Under the pieces are notes generated by a model. It worked only from the letters and a program-made list of their open reading frames with translations, did not search any database and was not told the origin of the DNA. From Shewanella xiamenensis (lineage in GTDB: Bacteria; Pseudomonadota; Gammaproteobacteria; Enterobacterales; Shewanellaceae): 64,000 nucleotides of DNA. Positions 1-8,230 of this stretch are shown in pieces (the first letter of the stretch is position 1; each line of letters starts with the position of its first letter). Position numbers and translations under genes: made by a program. The DNA lies in NCBI RefSeq assembly GCF_014647135.1, contig NZ_BMOP01000006.1, forward strand, positions 62,001 to 126,000, read 5' to 3'.

Positions 1-306
1 ATATCGATATCAACTTTATCCACCTTTAACCAATGCTGACTAAGAGAGTTTAGCCAAATCAGAATACCGCAACCGGAATATAGGTTATCAGGGTAATTTA
101 GCCCAACAATGGCATTTCGCAAAGCATAAAATGAATATTGTTAACTAGATGATATTTAAAGAAACAACTTGCTAATTAATGCAGTTTGAAATTAAGAGCT
201 TGGTATGATGAAAGTATGAGTGGAGCTCAGGATTGGGCTAATTGATAAGCTGACGCAAAATATAGCAGGTTTAAAACGCTCATCGAAAATGAAGTCGTGT
301 AAATGC
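1..306. other. Intergenic stretch, no gene seen
   Basis: AT-rich sequence with no convincing reading frame, RNA gene or repeat. It lies beyond the last terminator of the minus-strand tRNA-Ser locus. The left neighbour is outside the window. Confidence 0.5.
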
Positions 307-336
307 AAAAAGCCGCTAATTGCTTAGCGGCTTTTT
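307..336 (-). terminator. Third (distal) terminator of the first tRNA-Ser locus
   Basis: Perfect stem GCCGCTAA/TTAGCGGC with loop TTGC, flanked by five A and five T, so it could work on either strand. A decayed version of the same hairpin lies at the second tRNA-Ser locus (1003-1034). Confidence 0.75.
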
Positions 337-397
337 AGCCGACTATTGTGCTGGAGCAGCGCTTAGCATGAAGAACCCGGGTTCAAATTGCATAAAC

Positions 398-425
398 AAA
401 AAAGCCATCATTGCTGATGGCCTTT
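398..425 (-). terminator. Rho-independent terminator in the distal 90-bp unit
   Basis: Stem GCCATCA/TGATGGC with loop TTGC, followed on the minus strand by a run of T. Same hairpin as at 488-515. Confidence 0.75.
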
Positions 426-487
426 CCATGAAATATTGTGAAGGAGCTGCGCTTAGCATGAGGAACCCGGGTTCAAATTGCATAAAC

Positions 488-515
488 AAAAAAGCCATCA
501 TTGCTGATGGCTTTT
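488..515 (-). terminator. Rho-independent terminator of tRNA-Ser copy 1
   Basis: Stem GCCATCA/TGATGGC with loop TTGC and six T on the minus strand, a few bases after the tRNA 3' end. Confidence 0.85.
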
Positions 516-525
516 CCGTGAAATA

Positions 526-616
526 TGGCGGAGGAGCAGGGATTTGAACCCTGGGTGGGCTATAAACCCACGCCGGTTTTCAAGACCGGTGCATTAAACC
601 ACTCTGCCACCCCTCC
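526..616 (-). tRNA. tRNA-Ser (anticodon UGA), copy 1
   Basis: A 91-nt class II tRNA read on the minus strand. It begins GGAGGGGTGGCAGAGTGG and ends with an encoded CCA. The anticodon loop is CTTGAAA, giving UGA, followed by a long variable arm and a normal T-arm (GGTTCAAATCC). Acceptor strands GGAGGGG and the matching CCTCC end pair. It is identical in sequence to the second copy at 1091-1181. It has its own promoter (628-656) and terminator. Confidence 0.97.
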
Positions 617-627
617 GAACGAGCGAG

Positions 628-656
628 ATAATATACATCTCGCCCAAAGCTGTAAA
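628..656 (-). promoter_or_regulatory. Promoter of tRNA-Ser copy 1
   Basis: On the minus strand: -35 TTTACA (651-656), a 17-bp spacer and -10 TATTAT (628-633), just upstream of the tRNA 5' end. The copy 2 promoter has the same two hexamers and spacing. Confidence 0.7.
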
Positions 657-1002
657 CTTAAATTTATTATTATTTGAATTGATTGGCGATTTGATATCCA
701 GCTGGCGATGAAATCATCGCTTTCAGGGCGATTTTTGATCTGTTGCTATTTCTGCTCACTAAAAACCGGCATGACAACAACATTACCTAAGTCACTTTTG
801 AATAGATTAAAGAATCGCGAGCACTTTTTTAAGGTGGCGGCTTCCTATGAAAAAGATGAAGTATAAATAGGGAGCGTAGGAGAAGGTTAATCCAAACCTT
901 AAAAATCAACTTCTTCATATCAGAACATAATGATTATCAAGACAATCGCAGATACGCCTTTTGGCAATGTAATCAAACATCTCATACCATGGAACCAGAT
1001 GC
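657..1002. other. Intergenic stretch between the two tRNA-Ser loci
   Basis: I see no gene or structured RNA here. Short reading frames lack ribosome binding sites or family resemblance. It separates the promoter of tRNA-Ser copy 1 from the terminators of copy 2. Confidence 0.5.
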
Positions 1003-1034
1003 AAAAAGGCCGCTAATTGTTTAGCGACCTTTTT
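1003..1034 (-). terminator. Decayed distal terminator of tRNA-Ser copy 2
   Basis: Imperfect version of the 307-336 hairpin: AAAAAGGCCGCTAA, TTGT loop, TTAGCGACCTTTTT, with a mismatch in the stem. It supports duplication of the whole tRNA-plus-terminator block. Confidence 0.5.
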
Positions 1035-1052
1035 GACTGACATGACATAAAC

Positions 1053-1080
1053 AAAAAGGCCATCATTGCTGATGGCCTTT
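1053..1080 (-). terminator. Terminator of tRNA-Ser copy 2
   Basis: Stem GGCCATCA/TGATGGCC with loop TTGC and five T on the minus strand, directly after the tRNA 3' end. Same hairpin as behind copy 1. Confidence 0.85.
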
Positions 1081-1090
1081 CCGTGAAATA

Positions 1091-1181
1091 TGGCGGAGGA
1101 GCAGGGATTTGAACCCTGGGTGGGCTATAAACCCACGCCGGTTTTCAAGACCGGTGCATTAAACCACTCTGCCACCCCTCC
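1091..1181 (-). tRNA. tRNA-Ser (anticodon UGA), copy 2
   Basis: 91-nt class II tRNA with an encoded CCA, identical to the copy at 526-616. The promoter at 1193-1221 and the terminator at 1053-1080 are also shared with copy 1, so the two loci are a duplicated block. The long open frame across this gene is an artefact. Confidence 0.97.
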
Positions 1182-1192
1182 GAACGCCGCAA

Positions 1193-1221
1193 ATAATATA
1201 AGCATCATCGGTGCTTGTAAA
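1193..1221 (-). promoter_or_regulatory. Promoter of tRNA-Ser copy 2
   Basis: Minus strand: -35 TTTACA (1216-1221), 17-bp spacer, -10 TATTAT (1193-1198), immediately upstream of the tRNA 5' end. It matches the copy 1 promoter in hexamers and spacing. Confidence 0.7.
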
Positions 1222-1402
1222 CAGCAATTTTTGAATATTGTGTCAAATGCTCATCTTATGTTCAGACGGATGAATTTTCAGGCGAATAGCCAACATATTT
1301 TCAGCAATATCTGGGTAAAGCAGCATAAAAACACCTATACAGTAAGAGACTTGCCCTCTCGGTATGGTAAAATCGCGGTAACTTTTCACGGTAAATGCTT
1401 AT

Positions 1403-3136
1403 ATGAATTCACTCTTGATACCTTCATCCTCACTCGCCCCTGAATTTAATCTTCCCGTCCTGTCGCAATTGCCAACAGGATATAAAGCGTTGCTTTTAGG
1501 TCAAGAGCGCGTATTGGATGCCTTTAAGTTACATAACGCCATTGCCGATCAACAACTGTATCTCGCAGATTTTCCTGGCATCGACAGACTATTAATGATC
1601 AAAGCATTAATGGAAACGCTTGAGCCATTGCCGGCAGCTTATCTGGTGGCAAAGCGCCCCGAAGATAAAACCATTCAATTCCATTGGCAATATGAAGCGC
1701 CGCAGGACAACCAAGGCTCAATTGCTGAAAAGCATGTCAGTTATCGCTATCTGAGTGGCAATATCCGCCGTTCAGACCTACTTGGCCGTATGGTGCAATC
1801 AGGTAATAGCAGTAAATATCAAGCGGGTGCATTGGCCGAATGCCATTATGTATTTATCTGCGCTGAATCCCTGTGGAAACGAGAAGGCTTATGGGATTTG
1901 CTGCTGCAAATCCTGACACAGAAAGAGTATCAAATCAGTCACAACCTAAGCCCAATCCCATTAAATTGTAAAATTATTTTAATTGGCGCGGGTTTAATCT
2001 ATAGCCAAATTAGGTCTGAAGATTGGCAATTTCAACGCCACTTTAACCTGTTGGCAGAACTGGCGGGTGAACTGGATTTGACCCGTTTTAAAGAAGCGCA
2101 ATATGCCAGTTGGCTACAAACGGTGGCACAAAGTGTCGATGTCACATTAGAACAATCCAGTCTTGCGCCACTGTTTAGACACAGTGCTAGATTAACCGAG
2201 CATCAACGTCGCTTAAGTCTCTCAATGCTAGATTTGGCGCAGTTAATGGCGCAGGCAAAAGTCTATCGCGGTAAATCAACAATTAATGCCGCCAGCATTG
2301 AACGTGCGCTATCGCAAGCCAATTATCGCCATAACAGCTCTGAAGAATTTTCAAGCCAAAGTTTTGATGACAATTTCATAAACCTGCCAACTACGGGCGC
2401 TATGGTAGGACAAATTAATGGTCTTACTGTTATCGATGCGATTGATCACTGCTATGGTGAACCAGCACGGATCACCGCTACAGTACACTATGGTGACGGT
2501 GAAGTTGCAGATATTGAAAGAAAGTCAGAGCTGGGCGGTAATATCCACGCAAAGGGTATGATGATCCTTTCAGCCTGCTTATATCGTATCTTTGGTCGCG
2601 ATGCGCCATTGCACCTAAATGCCAATATTGTATTTGAGCAATCCTATCAAGAGATCGATGGCGATAGCGCCTCGCTTGCTGAATATTGCTGCTTGATGTC
2701 GGCCATTGCCGAACAGCCGATTATTCAATCGTTAGCCATAACAGGTGCATTGGATCAATTTGGTAATGTACAAGCCATCGGCGGCATTAATGAAAAAATA
2801 GAAGGCTTTTTTAATCTTTGTGAACGCCGAGGCTTAACCGGTGAGCAAGGTGTAATTATGCCCAAGTCAAATATATTACAGCTTAATCTACACCCCAAAG
2901 TGATTACAGCTGTAGGCAAAGGCTTGTTCCATATTTATGCCATTGAACATATGGATGAAGCGGTCGAGCTATTGATGCAGATGCCCGCTGGCGTTGCCGA
3001 TGAAGATAATGACTTCCCAGCAGAATCCTTATATGGTCTAGTGCAACAACGATTAGACAAGCTAGCTGGTAACGGTGAAGAAGAAATAGGCTTAATGACG
3101 AGATTACTCGCAAAACTAGGATTTTTTCGACATTAA
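1403..3136 (+). CDS. Lon-related protease, S16 family (YcbZ/LonH type)
   Basis: 577-aa protein of the YcbZ group of Lon-like proteases (E. coli YcbZ is of similar length and also lies directly upstream of fabA). The C-terminal half carries the S16 protease domain: Ser422 in GDSAS and Lys465 in NEKIEG form the expected Ser-Lys dyad, 43 residues apart. The N-terminal region sits where Lon has its AAA+ module, but I find no Walker A P-loop; the segment around residue 45 reads [13 protein letters not shown] dependence is therefore doubtful. Probably cytoplasmic, substrates unknown. The start is the ATG at 1403. The stop codon abuts the fabA control region, so fabA has its own promoter. Confidence 0.88.
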   Translation: MNSLLIPSSSLAPEFNLPVLSQLPTGYKALLLGQERVLDAFKLHNAIADQQLYLADFPGIDRLLMIKALMETLEPLPAAYLVAKRPEDKTIQFHWQYEAPQDNQGSIAEKHVSYRYLSGNIRRSDLLGRMVQSGNSSKYQAGALAECHYVFICAESLWKREGLWDLLLQILTQKEYQISHNLSPIPLNCKIILIGAGLIYSQIRSEDWQFQRHFNLLAELAGELDLTRFKEAQYASWLQTVAQSVDVTLEQSSLAPLFRHSARLTEHQRRLSLSMLDLAQLMAQAKVYRGKSTINAASIERALSQANYRHNSSEEFSSQSFDDNFINLPTTGAMVGQINGLTVIDAIDHCYGEPARITATVHYGDGEVADIERKSELGGNIHAKGMMILSACLYRIFGRDAPLHLNANIVFEQSYQEIDGDSASLAEYCCLMSAIAEQPIIQSLAITGALDQFGNVQAIGGINEKIEGFFNLCERRGLTGEQGVIMPKSNILQLNLHPKVITAVGKGLFHIYAIEHMDEAVELLMQMPAGVADEDNDFPAESLYGLVQQRLDKLAGNGEEEIGLMTRLLAKLGFFRH

Positions 3137-3138
3137 TT

Positions 3139-3155
3139 AGCTGATCGGAGTTGTT
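3139..3155 (+). promoter_or_regulatory. Predicted FadR binding site upstream of fabA
   Basis: AGCTGATCGGAGTTGTT closely matches the E. coli FadR consensus (A-CTGGTC-GAC-TGTT). It overlaps the -35 of the fabA promoter, the position from which FadR activates fabA in E. coli. Confidence 0.7.
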
Positions 3156-3179
3156 TAGCTTACACGTGTTCGCTAATCT
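3151..3179 (+). promoter_or_regulatory. fabA promoter
   Basis: -35 TTGTTT (3151-3156), 17-bp spacer, -10 TAATCT (3174-3179). The start codon is about 30 nt downstream. The spacer is almost exactly occupied by the FabR palindrome. Confidence 0.65.
3157..3174 (+). promoter_or_regulatory. Predicted FabR operator in the fabA promoter
   Basis: AGCTTACACGTGTTCGCT is a near-palindrome matching the FabR site known in the E. coli fabA promoter. It lies between the -35 and -10 elements, as expected for a repressor that responds to unsaturated acyl groups. Confidence 0.75.
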
Positions 3180-3209
3180 TGGCGCTCTTATTGCTGGAGT
3201 AGTAAAACA

Positions 3210-3725
3210 ATGAATAAAGCAAACAGTTTCAACAAAGAAGAACTTATCGCCTGTGGCCATGGGAAATTATTTGGTCCAAACTCCCCTCGCCTCCCCGTAG
3301 ACAACATGCTGATGATCGACAGGATCATCACCATCAATGACAACGGTGGTGAGTTTGGAAAAGGTGAAATTGTTGCCGAACTCGACATTAAGCCAGAATT
3401 ATGGTTTTTTGACTGCCACTTTATCACTGACCCAGTTATGCCGGGTTGCTTAGGCTTAGATGCCATGTGGCAACTGGTTGGTTTTTACCTAGGCTGGGAA
3501 GGTGCAGAAGGCAAAGGTCGCGCTTTAGGTGTGGGTGAAGTGAAGTTTACAGGTCAAGTATTACCCGGTGCGAAAAAGGTCACTTATAAGCTCAATATCA
3601 AACGTACCATCCACCGTAAATTAGTAATGGGTATTGCCGATGCCATCCTTGAAGTAGATGGACGTCAAATTTACAGTGCAACCGACCTTAAAGTCGGTGT
3701 ATTTAGTGATACTTCGACCTTCTAA
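3210..3725 (+). CDS. fabA: 3-hydroxydecanoyl-ACP dehydratase/isomerase
   Basis: 171 aa, the usual FabA length. It dehydrates 3-hydroxyacyl-ACP and isomerises trans-2-decenoyl-ACP to the cis-3 isomer, the branch point of anaerobic unsaturated fatty acid synthesis. The catalytic His70 (in FDCHF) and the Asp in GLDAMWQ, E. coli position 84, are both present. The protein is cytoplasmic and works as a dimer. The ATG at 3210 follows GGAGT. The promoter carries adjoining FadR (activator) and FabR (repressor) sites, so expression should follow the acyl-CoA and unsaturation state. The neighbours, a Lon-like protease upstream and rmf downstream, match the E. coli order. Confidence 0.97.
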   Translation: MNKANSFNKEELIACGHGKLFGPNSPRLPVDNMLMIDRIITINDNGGEFGKGEIVAELDIKPELWFFDCHFITDPVMPGCLGLDAMWQLVGFYLGWEGAEGKGRALGVGEVKFTGQVLPGAKKVTYKLNIKRTIHRKLVMGIADAILEVDGRQIYSATDLKVGVFSDTSTF

Positions 3726-3755
3726 CCTGCTTTACCCAGCAATATTCAATACAGA

Positions 3756-3779
3756 CAAAAATGCCCTCATCTGAGGGCA
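3756..3779 (-). terminator. Terminator between rmf and fabA
   Basis: Stem TGCCCTCA/TGAGGGCA with a short loop. On the minus strand it is followed by five T, so it suits rmf best. On the plus strand the T run is poor, and its use by fabA is uncertain. Confidence 0.6.
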
Positions 3780-3835
3780 ATTGTGCTGCATTACTCTGTT
3801 TGTTCTGGGCTATTTAATTAATGAGCAAAACGCCA

Positions 3836-4012
3836 TTATTTATTAAATAGCCCATTAACTCGGCCATCCACACCTTCACGCCAACCACCTAACCACTGTG
3901 ACCGCGAATCAAGATTTGCATAAGGACAGAGCTCCTTAGAGCGCCCACCAATACCAGCTTGGAATCCTTTTGAAAAAGCTCTGTCTAAACGATCTCGTTT
4001 TTGTCTTTTCAT
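3836..4012 (-). CDS. rmf: Ribosome modulation factor
   Basis: 58-aa basic protein starting MKRQKRDRLDRAFSKGFQAG and containing the family motifs GRSKELCPY and RSQWLGGWREG. RMF binds the 30S subunit in stationary phase and drives formation of 100S hibernating ribosome dimers. A longer frame upstream is open, but the ATG at 4012 is preceded by AGAGGA and gives the family N-terminus and length (E. coli 55 aa). A possible promoter lies at 4062-4090. The position beside fabA is conserved with E. coli. Confidence 0.95.
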   Translation of the reverse strand: MKRQKRDRLDRAFSKGFQAGIGGRSKELCPYANLDSRSQWLGGWREGVDGRVNGLFNK

Positions 4013-4061
4013 GCAAGCGTCCTCTGTTCTACGTGAAATAGAAGCAACAGCTTCACCCATA

Positions 4062-4090
4062 GGAATAGTGCTTTTCAGCGCCGAGATCAA
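4062..4090 (-). promoter_or_regulatory. Possible rmf promoter
   Basis: Minus strand: TTGATC (4085-4090), 17-bp spacer, TATTCC (4062-4067), about 50 nt before the rmf start. The -10 is a weak match. Confidence 0.35.
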
Positions 4091-4143
4091 TCAAAAAATC
4101 GTTCATTTTATCGACTATTTATTAAACTATTGAGATCATGATT

Positions 4144-4178
4144 AAAAAAAATCGAGGCATTTTGCCTCGATTTTTTTA
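4144..4178 (-). terminator. Terminator of the DUF3466 gene
   Basis: Stem ATCGAGGCA/TGCCTCGAT flanked by long A and T runs on both sides, so it probably works in both directions. It lies just after the stop codon of the DUF3466 gene. Confidence 0.85.
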
Positions 4179-4199
4179 GTCTGAATTCAAGCTTAAAAA

Positions 4200-6032
4200 C
4201 TAGCGAACCCGACGACGTAACCAAACTAAGGGTAAGGCTAATAACCACGCGAAAGATGCTGCGCCTTTACGTTCATAATTCCCCGTATCAGTGCTTTCAT
4301 CCACGGTACATGCTTCACCGTTAGTGGTAGGTTTAAGCACAACCATACGTGGAATATAAGCTGTCACAGGGTCACCATTACCGCTGAGTTCAAACAGAGG
4401 TAGGCCATTTTCACCAACGATAATGTTGCCATCTTTATCGAGTTGGTATGAAGGCTTGCGAATGAATGCAGTACCAACAATAGTACCCTCTTCATTTACA
4501 CTGGCAGCTTCGACAATGAGAATATCACTGTTATAGCTTAATACCTTGCCTGTTCCATCCTTAACTTCAACCTTGTGGCGAGCCCAATTACCATCAGCCC
4601 CCTTTTCAAAACCTTTAGATTCACAGGTCAGCAAATTATTGAGGTTATTGAATTCACCCGTTGATTTCTCATACAGGAAGCCAGCCTTAGGGCGTGGCTT
4701 TTCTTTATCATAGGTGGTTTCAATATAACCAACGACTTGACCTTTGTTATTGATATCCTTCGCTTTGCTAGATAGATCTGTGGTTGTCGCAGCAAAATCA
4801 TTAGGCGTCACATAAGGCACATCTGGTGTATTAATATCAAAATAGAAGAATTTATCGCGTTGGTAGCCTTGGATATAACTACGATAGCTCCCCACAACAA
4901 TTCCATTGTCGTTTACATCGTAGGCAATAGAGCTCAAAATTGAGTCTCCCATTGGGATCCAATGGTATTGATATTTACCCTCTGCATCTTTGGTCCAATA
5001 GGCCGCATCTTGACGTAATCTATCGGTATTACCGTTACGGTAAACATGTGAGCGACCAGCCACCACACCGTCGTTATTCACACCTAATGCCTGTGCAGTA
5101 AATGTCAATGTATTGTCACTGGCGGGAGTTAATCCTAGCGGTAACTCAGTGCCAGTAGCAATGCCATTATCTAATTGCCAAACATAAGCACGGGTTTGGT
5201 ACTGGATGTTACGCGTGCCTTGAGCATTAGGATATTGCTCACGCTGAATACACACATCTAATGGCAAAGTGTTATCGGTACCTAAACAGTAAGCAACCCG
5301 ATCACCACCATACTTGCTGATATTAGTGCTAGCATAACCCACCACTAAGTTATTATTGTTAACTGCCGTTGCCGCAGACCAACCACCGAGCTCTACAGTC
5401 TTATCATCCTTAACATATTGAGTATAAGGAGGTGGTAATGGGATCTCGGTGTCACCCACTTTGGCAACACCACGGTACTCATAATCGCGATAATACCAAT
5501 AGTCGGTTGCATTATCTGTGGTTGCAGTATTTTCTGTCTTCTTTTCAGGGGCAGTCATGCTGCCGACTTTCACACCCGCATCATTGATGCCGTAGTAAAA
5601 AGTATCAACTGAATTCACAACCGAAGAATCACTTGGTGGCGTGGTACCATTGATGCTGTCAAAGGTTGGCTTCCACGCACCAGTGGCACCATTTTGCGCA
5701 GCGATAAAGGCAAAGTTATTCGCAATAATGGCCGCTGTAATTGAATAGGTGATAGTTTCCTCTGAGGCAATACCATCTTCAACATCAATCACACCACCTT
5801 CAACATCAGATGTACTGAGTTTTTTCTTGCCTTTGGCGATACCGACCAGTTCATCGTTGCCATTGACACCTAAAGCGTAGCCATTACGCGTACCTTGGAG
5901 GGTGTCTGCAAGTGGTAGATCATAATTATCAATGTTAACAATTTCATAGACTGGTGCAGCATGGGCACTGTGCAATACGCCAAGGACACCTAAGGCAACC
6001 AAGGACAGGGCTTTATCCAACTTTAACTTCAT
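4200..6032 (-). CDS. Exported DUF3466 family protein
   Basis: 610-aa exported protein of unknown function. A signal peptide (MKLKLDKALSLVALGVLGV, cleavage near SAHAA) is followed by a long region with repeated short motifs of the kind NDNG-VVG, NNNLVVGYA and NNKGQVVGY, typical of extracellular repeat domains in this family. The last 20 or so residues (GAASFAWLLALPLVWLRRRV) form a small hydrophobic segment plus Arg cluster that resembles GlyGly-CTERM sorting tails processed by rhombosortase. I chose the ATG at 6032 because GGGAA precedes it and it avoids overlap with uup. It may be read through from uup (28-nt gap). Confidence 0.8.
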   Translation of the reverse strand: MKLKLDKALSLVALGVLGVLHSAHAAPVYEIVNIDNYDLPLADTLQGTRNGYALGVNGNDELVGIAKGKKKLSTSDVEGGVIDVEDGIASEETITYSITAAIIANNFAFIAAQNGATGAWKPTFDSINGTTPPSDSSVVNSVDTFYYGINDAGVKVGSMTAPEKKTENTATTDNATDYWYYRDYEYRGVAKVGDTEIPLPPPYTQYVKDDKTVELGGWSAATAVNNNNLVVGYASTNISKYGGDRVAYCLGTDNTLPLDVCIQREQYPNAQGTRNIQYQTRAYVWQLDNGIATGTELPLGLTPASDNTLTFTAQALGVNNDGVVAGRSHVYRNGNTDRLRQDAAYWTKDAEGKYQYHWIPMGDSILSSIAYDVNDNGIVVGSYRSYIQGYQRDKFFYFDINTPDVPYVTPNDFAATTTDLSSKAKDINNKGQVVGYIETTYDKEKPRPKAGFLYEKSTGEFNNLNNLLTCESKGFEKGADGNWARHKVEVKDGTGKVLSYNSDILIVEAASVNEEGTIVGTAFIRKPSYQLDKDGNIIVGENGLPLFELSGNGDPVTAYIPRMVVLKPTTNGEACTVDESTDTGNYERKGAASFAWLLALPLVWLRRRVR

Positions 6033-6060
6033 TAATTCAATTCCCATTTTTATTATTGGT

Positions 6061-7983
6061 TTACTTCTGTGACTCAAGCTCTTCCCATCGCTCGAAGCAA
6101 ACTTCCAATTGCTTTTCTTTATCCGCTAACAAGCTCAATACCTGATTGATTTTATCCTGCGTCTGACTATAAAAATCTGGGCTTGCCACTGTGGTTTGTA
6201 AATCGAGGATTTCGGCCTCTAATTTCTCCATCAACTCAGGCATTGCCTCTAACTCACGCTGTAATTTATAAGACAGTTTTTTTGCGGCTTTGGCAGGCTC
6301 AGCCACTTTAACCTCAGCGTTTTTTGCCGTCGCAGGAGCTTCGACCGTGTTTGCTTGACTAGGTTCCTCAGAATAAAACTTTGCACCTTGATCGATAGCA
6401 TCCTGGTAACCGCCAACATACTCAGTCCAGTGACCATTACCGGCATACCACCAACTGCTGGTCACGGTATTATCGATAAACGCCCGGTCATGGCTGACCA
6501 GCAACAACGTGCCTTCATATTCAGTCAGCAGCGACTCTAGCAATTCTAGGGTCTCAATATCAAGATCGTTTGTTGGTTCGTCCAGAATGATAAGGTTTGC
6601 GGGACGAATGAGTAACTTCGCCAGTAATAAACGGTTTTTCTCTCCGCCTGATAGCGCCTTTACTGGCGTTCTGGCACGCATTGGTGAGAACAAGAAATCC
6701 TGCAAATAACTTAAAATATGGCGATCTTGACCATTGATAGTGATGGTCTTTTTACCCTCACCCACGTTATCTTCAACAGTTTGCTCAGGATCCAGTGCTT
6801 CACGGTATTGGTCAAAGTAGGCGATTTCGAGCTTAGTACCGACTTTCACTTCACCCGATTGAGGTTGTAACTTCTCAATCAATAATTTAATTAAGGTCGA
6901 TTTACCACAGCCGTTGGGGCCGATAAGCGCAATACGATCACCACGCATCACTGTGGTATTGAAGTTTTTGACCAGATTTTTATCGGGTAAATTATAGTTT
7001 AAGTCCTTCACATCAAAGACCAATTTACCAGAACGCTCAGTATCGGCCACCGCCATTTTGGCATTACCTTGACGATTCAAGCGCTCACTGCGTTCTTGAC
7101 GCAAGGCTTTTAACGCACGCACACGGCCTTCGTTACGGGTGCGACGCGCCTTAACACCTTGGCGGATCCAGACTTCTTCTTCGGCTAAGCGCTTATCAAA
7201 TAATGCGTTTTTCTCAGCCTCGACCCGCAGCCATTCTTGTTTACCATCAAGATAGGCTTGATAATTACCGGGCCATGAAGTCACGACACCGCGATCTAAA
7301 TCCACAATCCGCGTGGCCATGCGAGCAATAAAGCCCCTGTCGTGGCTGATAAACACGATGGCGCCTTGGAAATCCAGCAGGAATTTTTCTAGCCACTCAA
7401 TAGTATCAATATCGAGGTGGTTGGTTGGCTCATCGAGTAGCAATAAATCTGGCGCGCTGACTAACGCACGGGCAAGTGCCACTTTACGTTGCCAACCCCC
7501 AGATAATTCACTTAAAGATTTATCGGGATCTAACCCCAAAAGCTCACAATTTTGATTGATCCGCGAGTCAAGTTGCCAACCATTATGGTGGTCTAACGTC
7601 TCCTGCAACTTCTGCATTTGATTGAGCATGCGCTCCATTTGCTCAGGCTCAGCAAAAGCGACATCGTGGGATAATTGATGGTATTGCTCTAGAGCTTCAC
7701 CTACTTCTTTTAAACCTGCGGCAATGTAAGCGTAAACCGTACCCTGCTCAGCTTTTGGTGGATCTTGCTGTAACCGACTGACCGTGACGCTACCATCGAT
7801 GTTAAATTCACCTTCATCGAGCAGCACATCGCCGGATAAAATCTTTAATAGACTCGACTTGCCTGCACCGTTACGGCCAACAATACAGACCCGCTCGCCG
7901 CGCTCAATAGTAAAATCAGCATGTTGTAATAGCGGGGTGTAACCATAGGCTAACGAGCCATTATTGATACGAACCAGACTCAA
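6061..7983 (-). CDS. uup: ABC-F family ATPase Uup
   Basis: 640-aa cytoplasmic ABC-F protein without membrane segments. It has two ATPase domains: Walker A GRNGAGKSS at residues 36-44 with signature LSGGWQRK, and Walker A GPNGCGKST near residue 355 with signature LSGGEKNR. Both Walker B/DEPTN motifs are intact. A charged C-terminal coiled coil (about residues 560-640) matches the Uup DNA-binding tail. Uup limits precise excision of transposons and acts in replication or ribosome-related quality control. It lies 1 nt after the glutaredoxin-like gene, in line with the rlmKL-glutaredoxin-uup cluster being one transcript. Confidence 0.95.
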   Translation of the reverse strand: MSLVRINNGSLAYGYTPLLQHADFTIERGERVCIVGRNGAGKSSLLKILSGDVLLDEGEFNIDGSVTVSRLQQDPPKAEQGTVYAYIAAGLKEVGEALEQYHQLSHDVAFAEPEQMERMLNQMQKLQETLDHHNGWQLDSRINQNCELLGLDPDKSLSELSGGWQRKVALARALVSAPDLLLLDEPTNHLDIDTIEWLEKFLLDFQGAIVFISHDRGFIARMATRIVDLDRGVVTSWPGNYQAYLDGKQEWLRVEAEKNALFDKRLAEEEVWIRQGVKARRTRNEGRVRALKALRQERSERLNRQGNAKMAVADTERSGKLVFDVKDLNYNLPDKNLVKNFNTTVMRGDRIALIGPNGCGKSTLIKLLIEKLQPQSGEVKVGTKLEIAYFDQYREALDPEQTVEDNVGEGKKTITINGQDRHILSYLQDFLFSPMRARTPVKALSGGEKNRLLLAKLLIRPANLIILDEPTNDLDIETLELLESLLTEYEGTLLLVSHDRAFIDNTVTSSWWYAGNGHWTEYVGGYQDAIDQGAKFYSEEPSQANTVEAPATAKNAEVKVAEPAKAAKKLSYKLQRELEAMPELMEKLEAEILDLQTTVASPDFYSQTQDKINQVLSLLADKEKQLEVCFERWEELESQK

Positions 7984-7984
7984 A

Positions 7985-8230
7985 CTAAGCTCCTAAAAAT
8001 TCTTGTAATTGCGTGGCATCAAAGGGCCAACTTAAATAACGCTCGTCCAGGGCTTTAACCACAGGAATCGACACGCCATAACGCTCTGCTAGGGTTTCAT
8101 CATCGCAAATATCGATGGCCGTAAAAGGCACCTCGGCGGCATTTAATAATGCCGCCGCCAGTTCGCATAAATGGCAACCTTCGGTGTGATACAACACATA
8201 GCTTGCCTGCAATGCATTATTTATCTGCAT
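7985..8230 (-). CDS. Glutaredoxin-like protein
   Basis: 81-aa thioredoxin-fold protein. The redox motif CHLC lies near the N-terminus ([10 protein letters not shown]), and the cis-Pro loop is represented by GVSIPVV. It belongs to the short DUF836/glutaredoxin-like family often found next to rlmKL in gammaproteobacteria. The substrate is unknown. The start codon overlaps the end of rlmKL by 14 nt, so it is translationally coupled; uup follows after one base. Confidence 0.85.
   Translation of the reverse strand: MQINNALQASYVLYHTEGCHLCELAAALLNAAEVPFTAIDICDDETLAERYGVSIPVVKALDERYLSWPFDATQLQEFLGA

Larger units (their letters stand above)
344..523. repeat. Two tandem 90-bp units behind tRNA-Ser
   Basis: Positions 344-433 and 434-523 are near-identical 90-bp direct repeats differing at only a few bases. 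Read on the minus strand, the direction of the tRNA, each unit has a terminator hairpin followed by a decayed tRNA 3'-end-like segment with a GGGTTC T-arm-like core and a GCTCC acceptor-like end. The array sits directly after the 3' end of the intact tRNA-Ser gene, so the units are probably degraded tRNA-plus-terminator duplications. Confidence 0.8.

Noticed and set aside
320..547. 75-aa open frame over the tRNA-Ser repeat array
   Set aside because: It is a product of the 90-bp repeats (multiple of three) and runs into the tRNA on the opposite strand.
1090..1443. 117-aa open frame across tRNA-Ser copy 2
   Set aside because: Translates the antisense of a tRNA gene, a common annotation artefact, and overlaps the start of the Lon-like gene.
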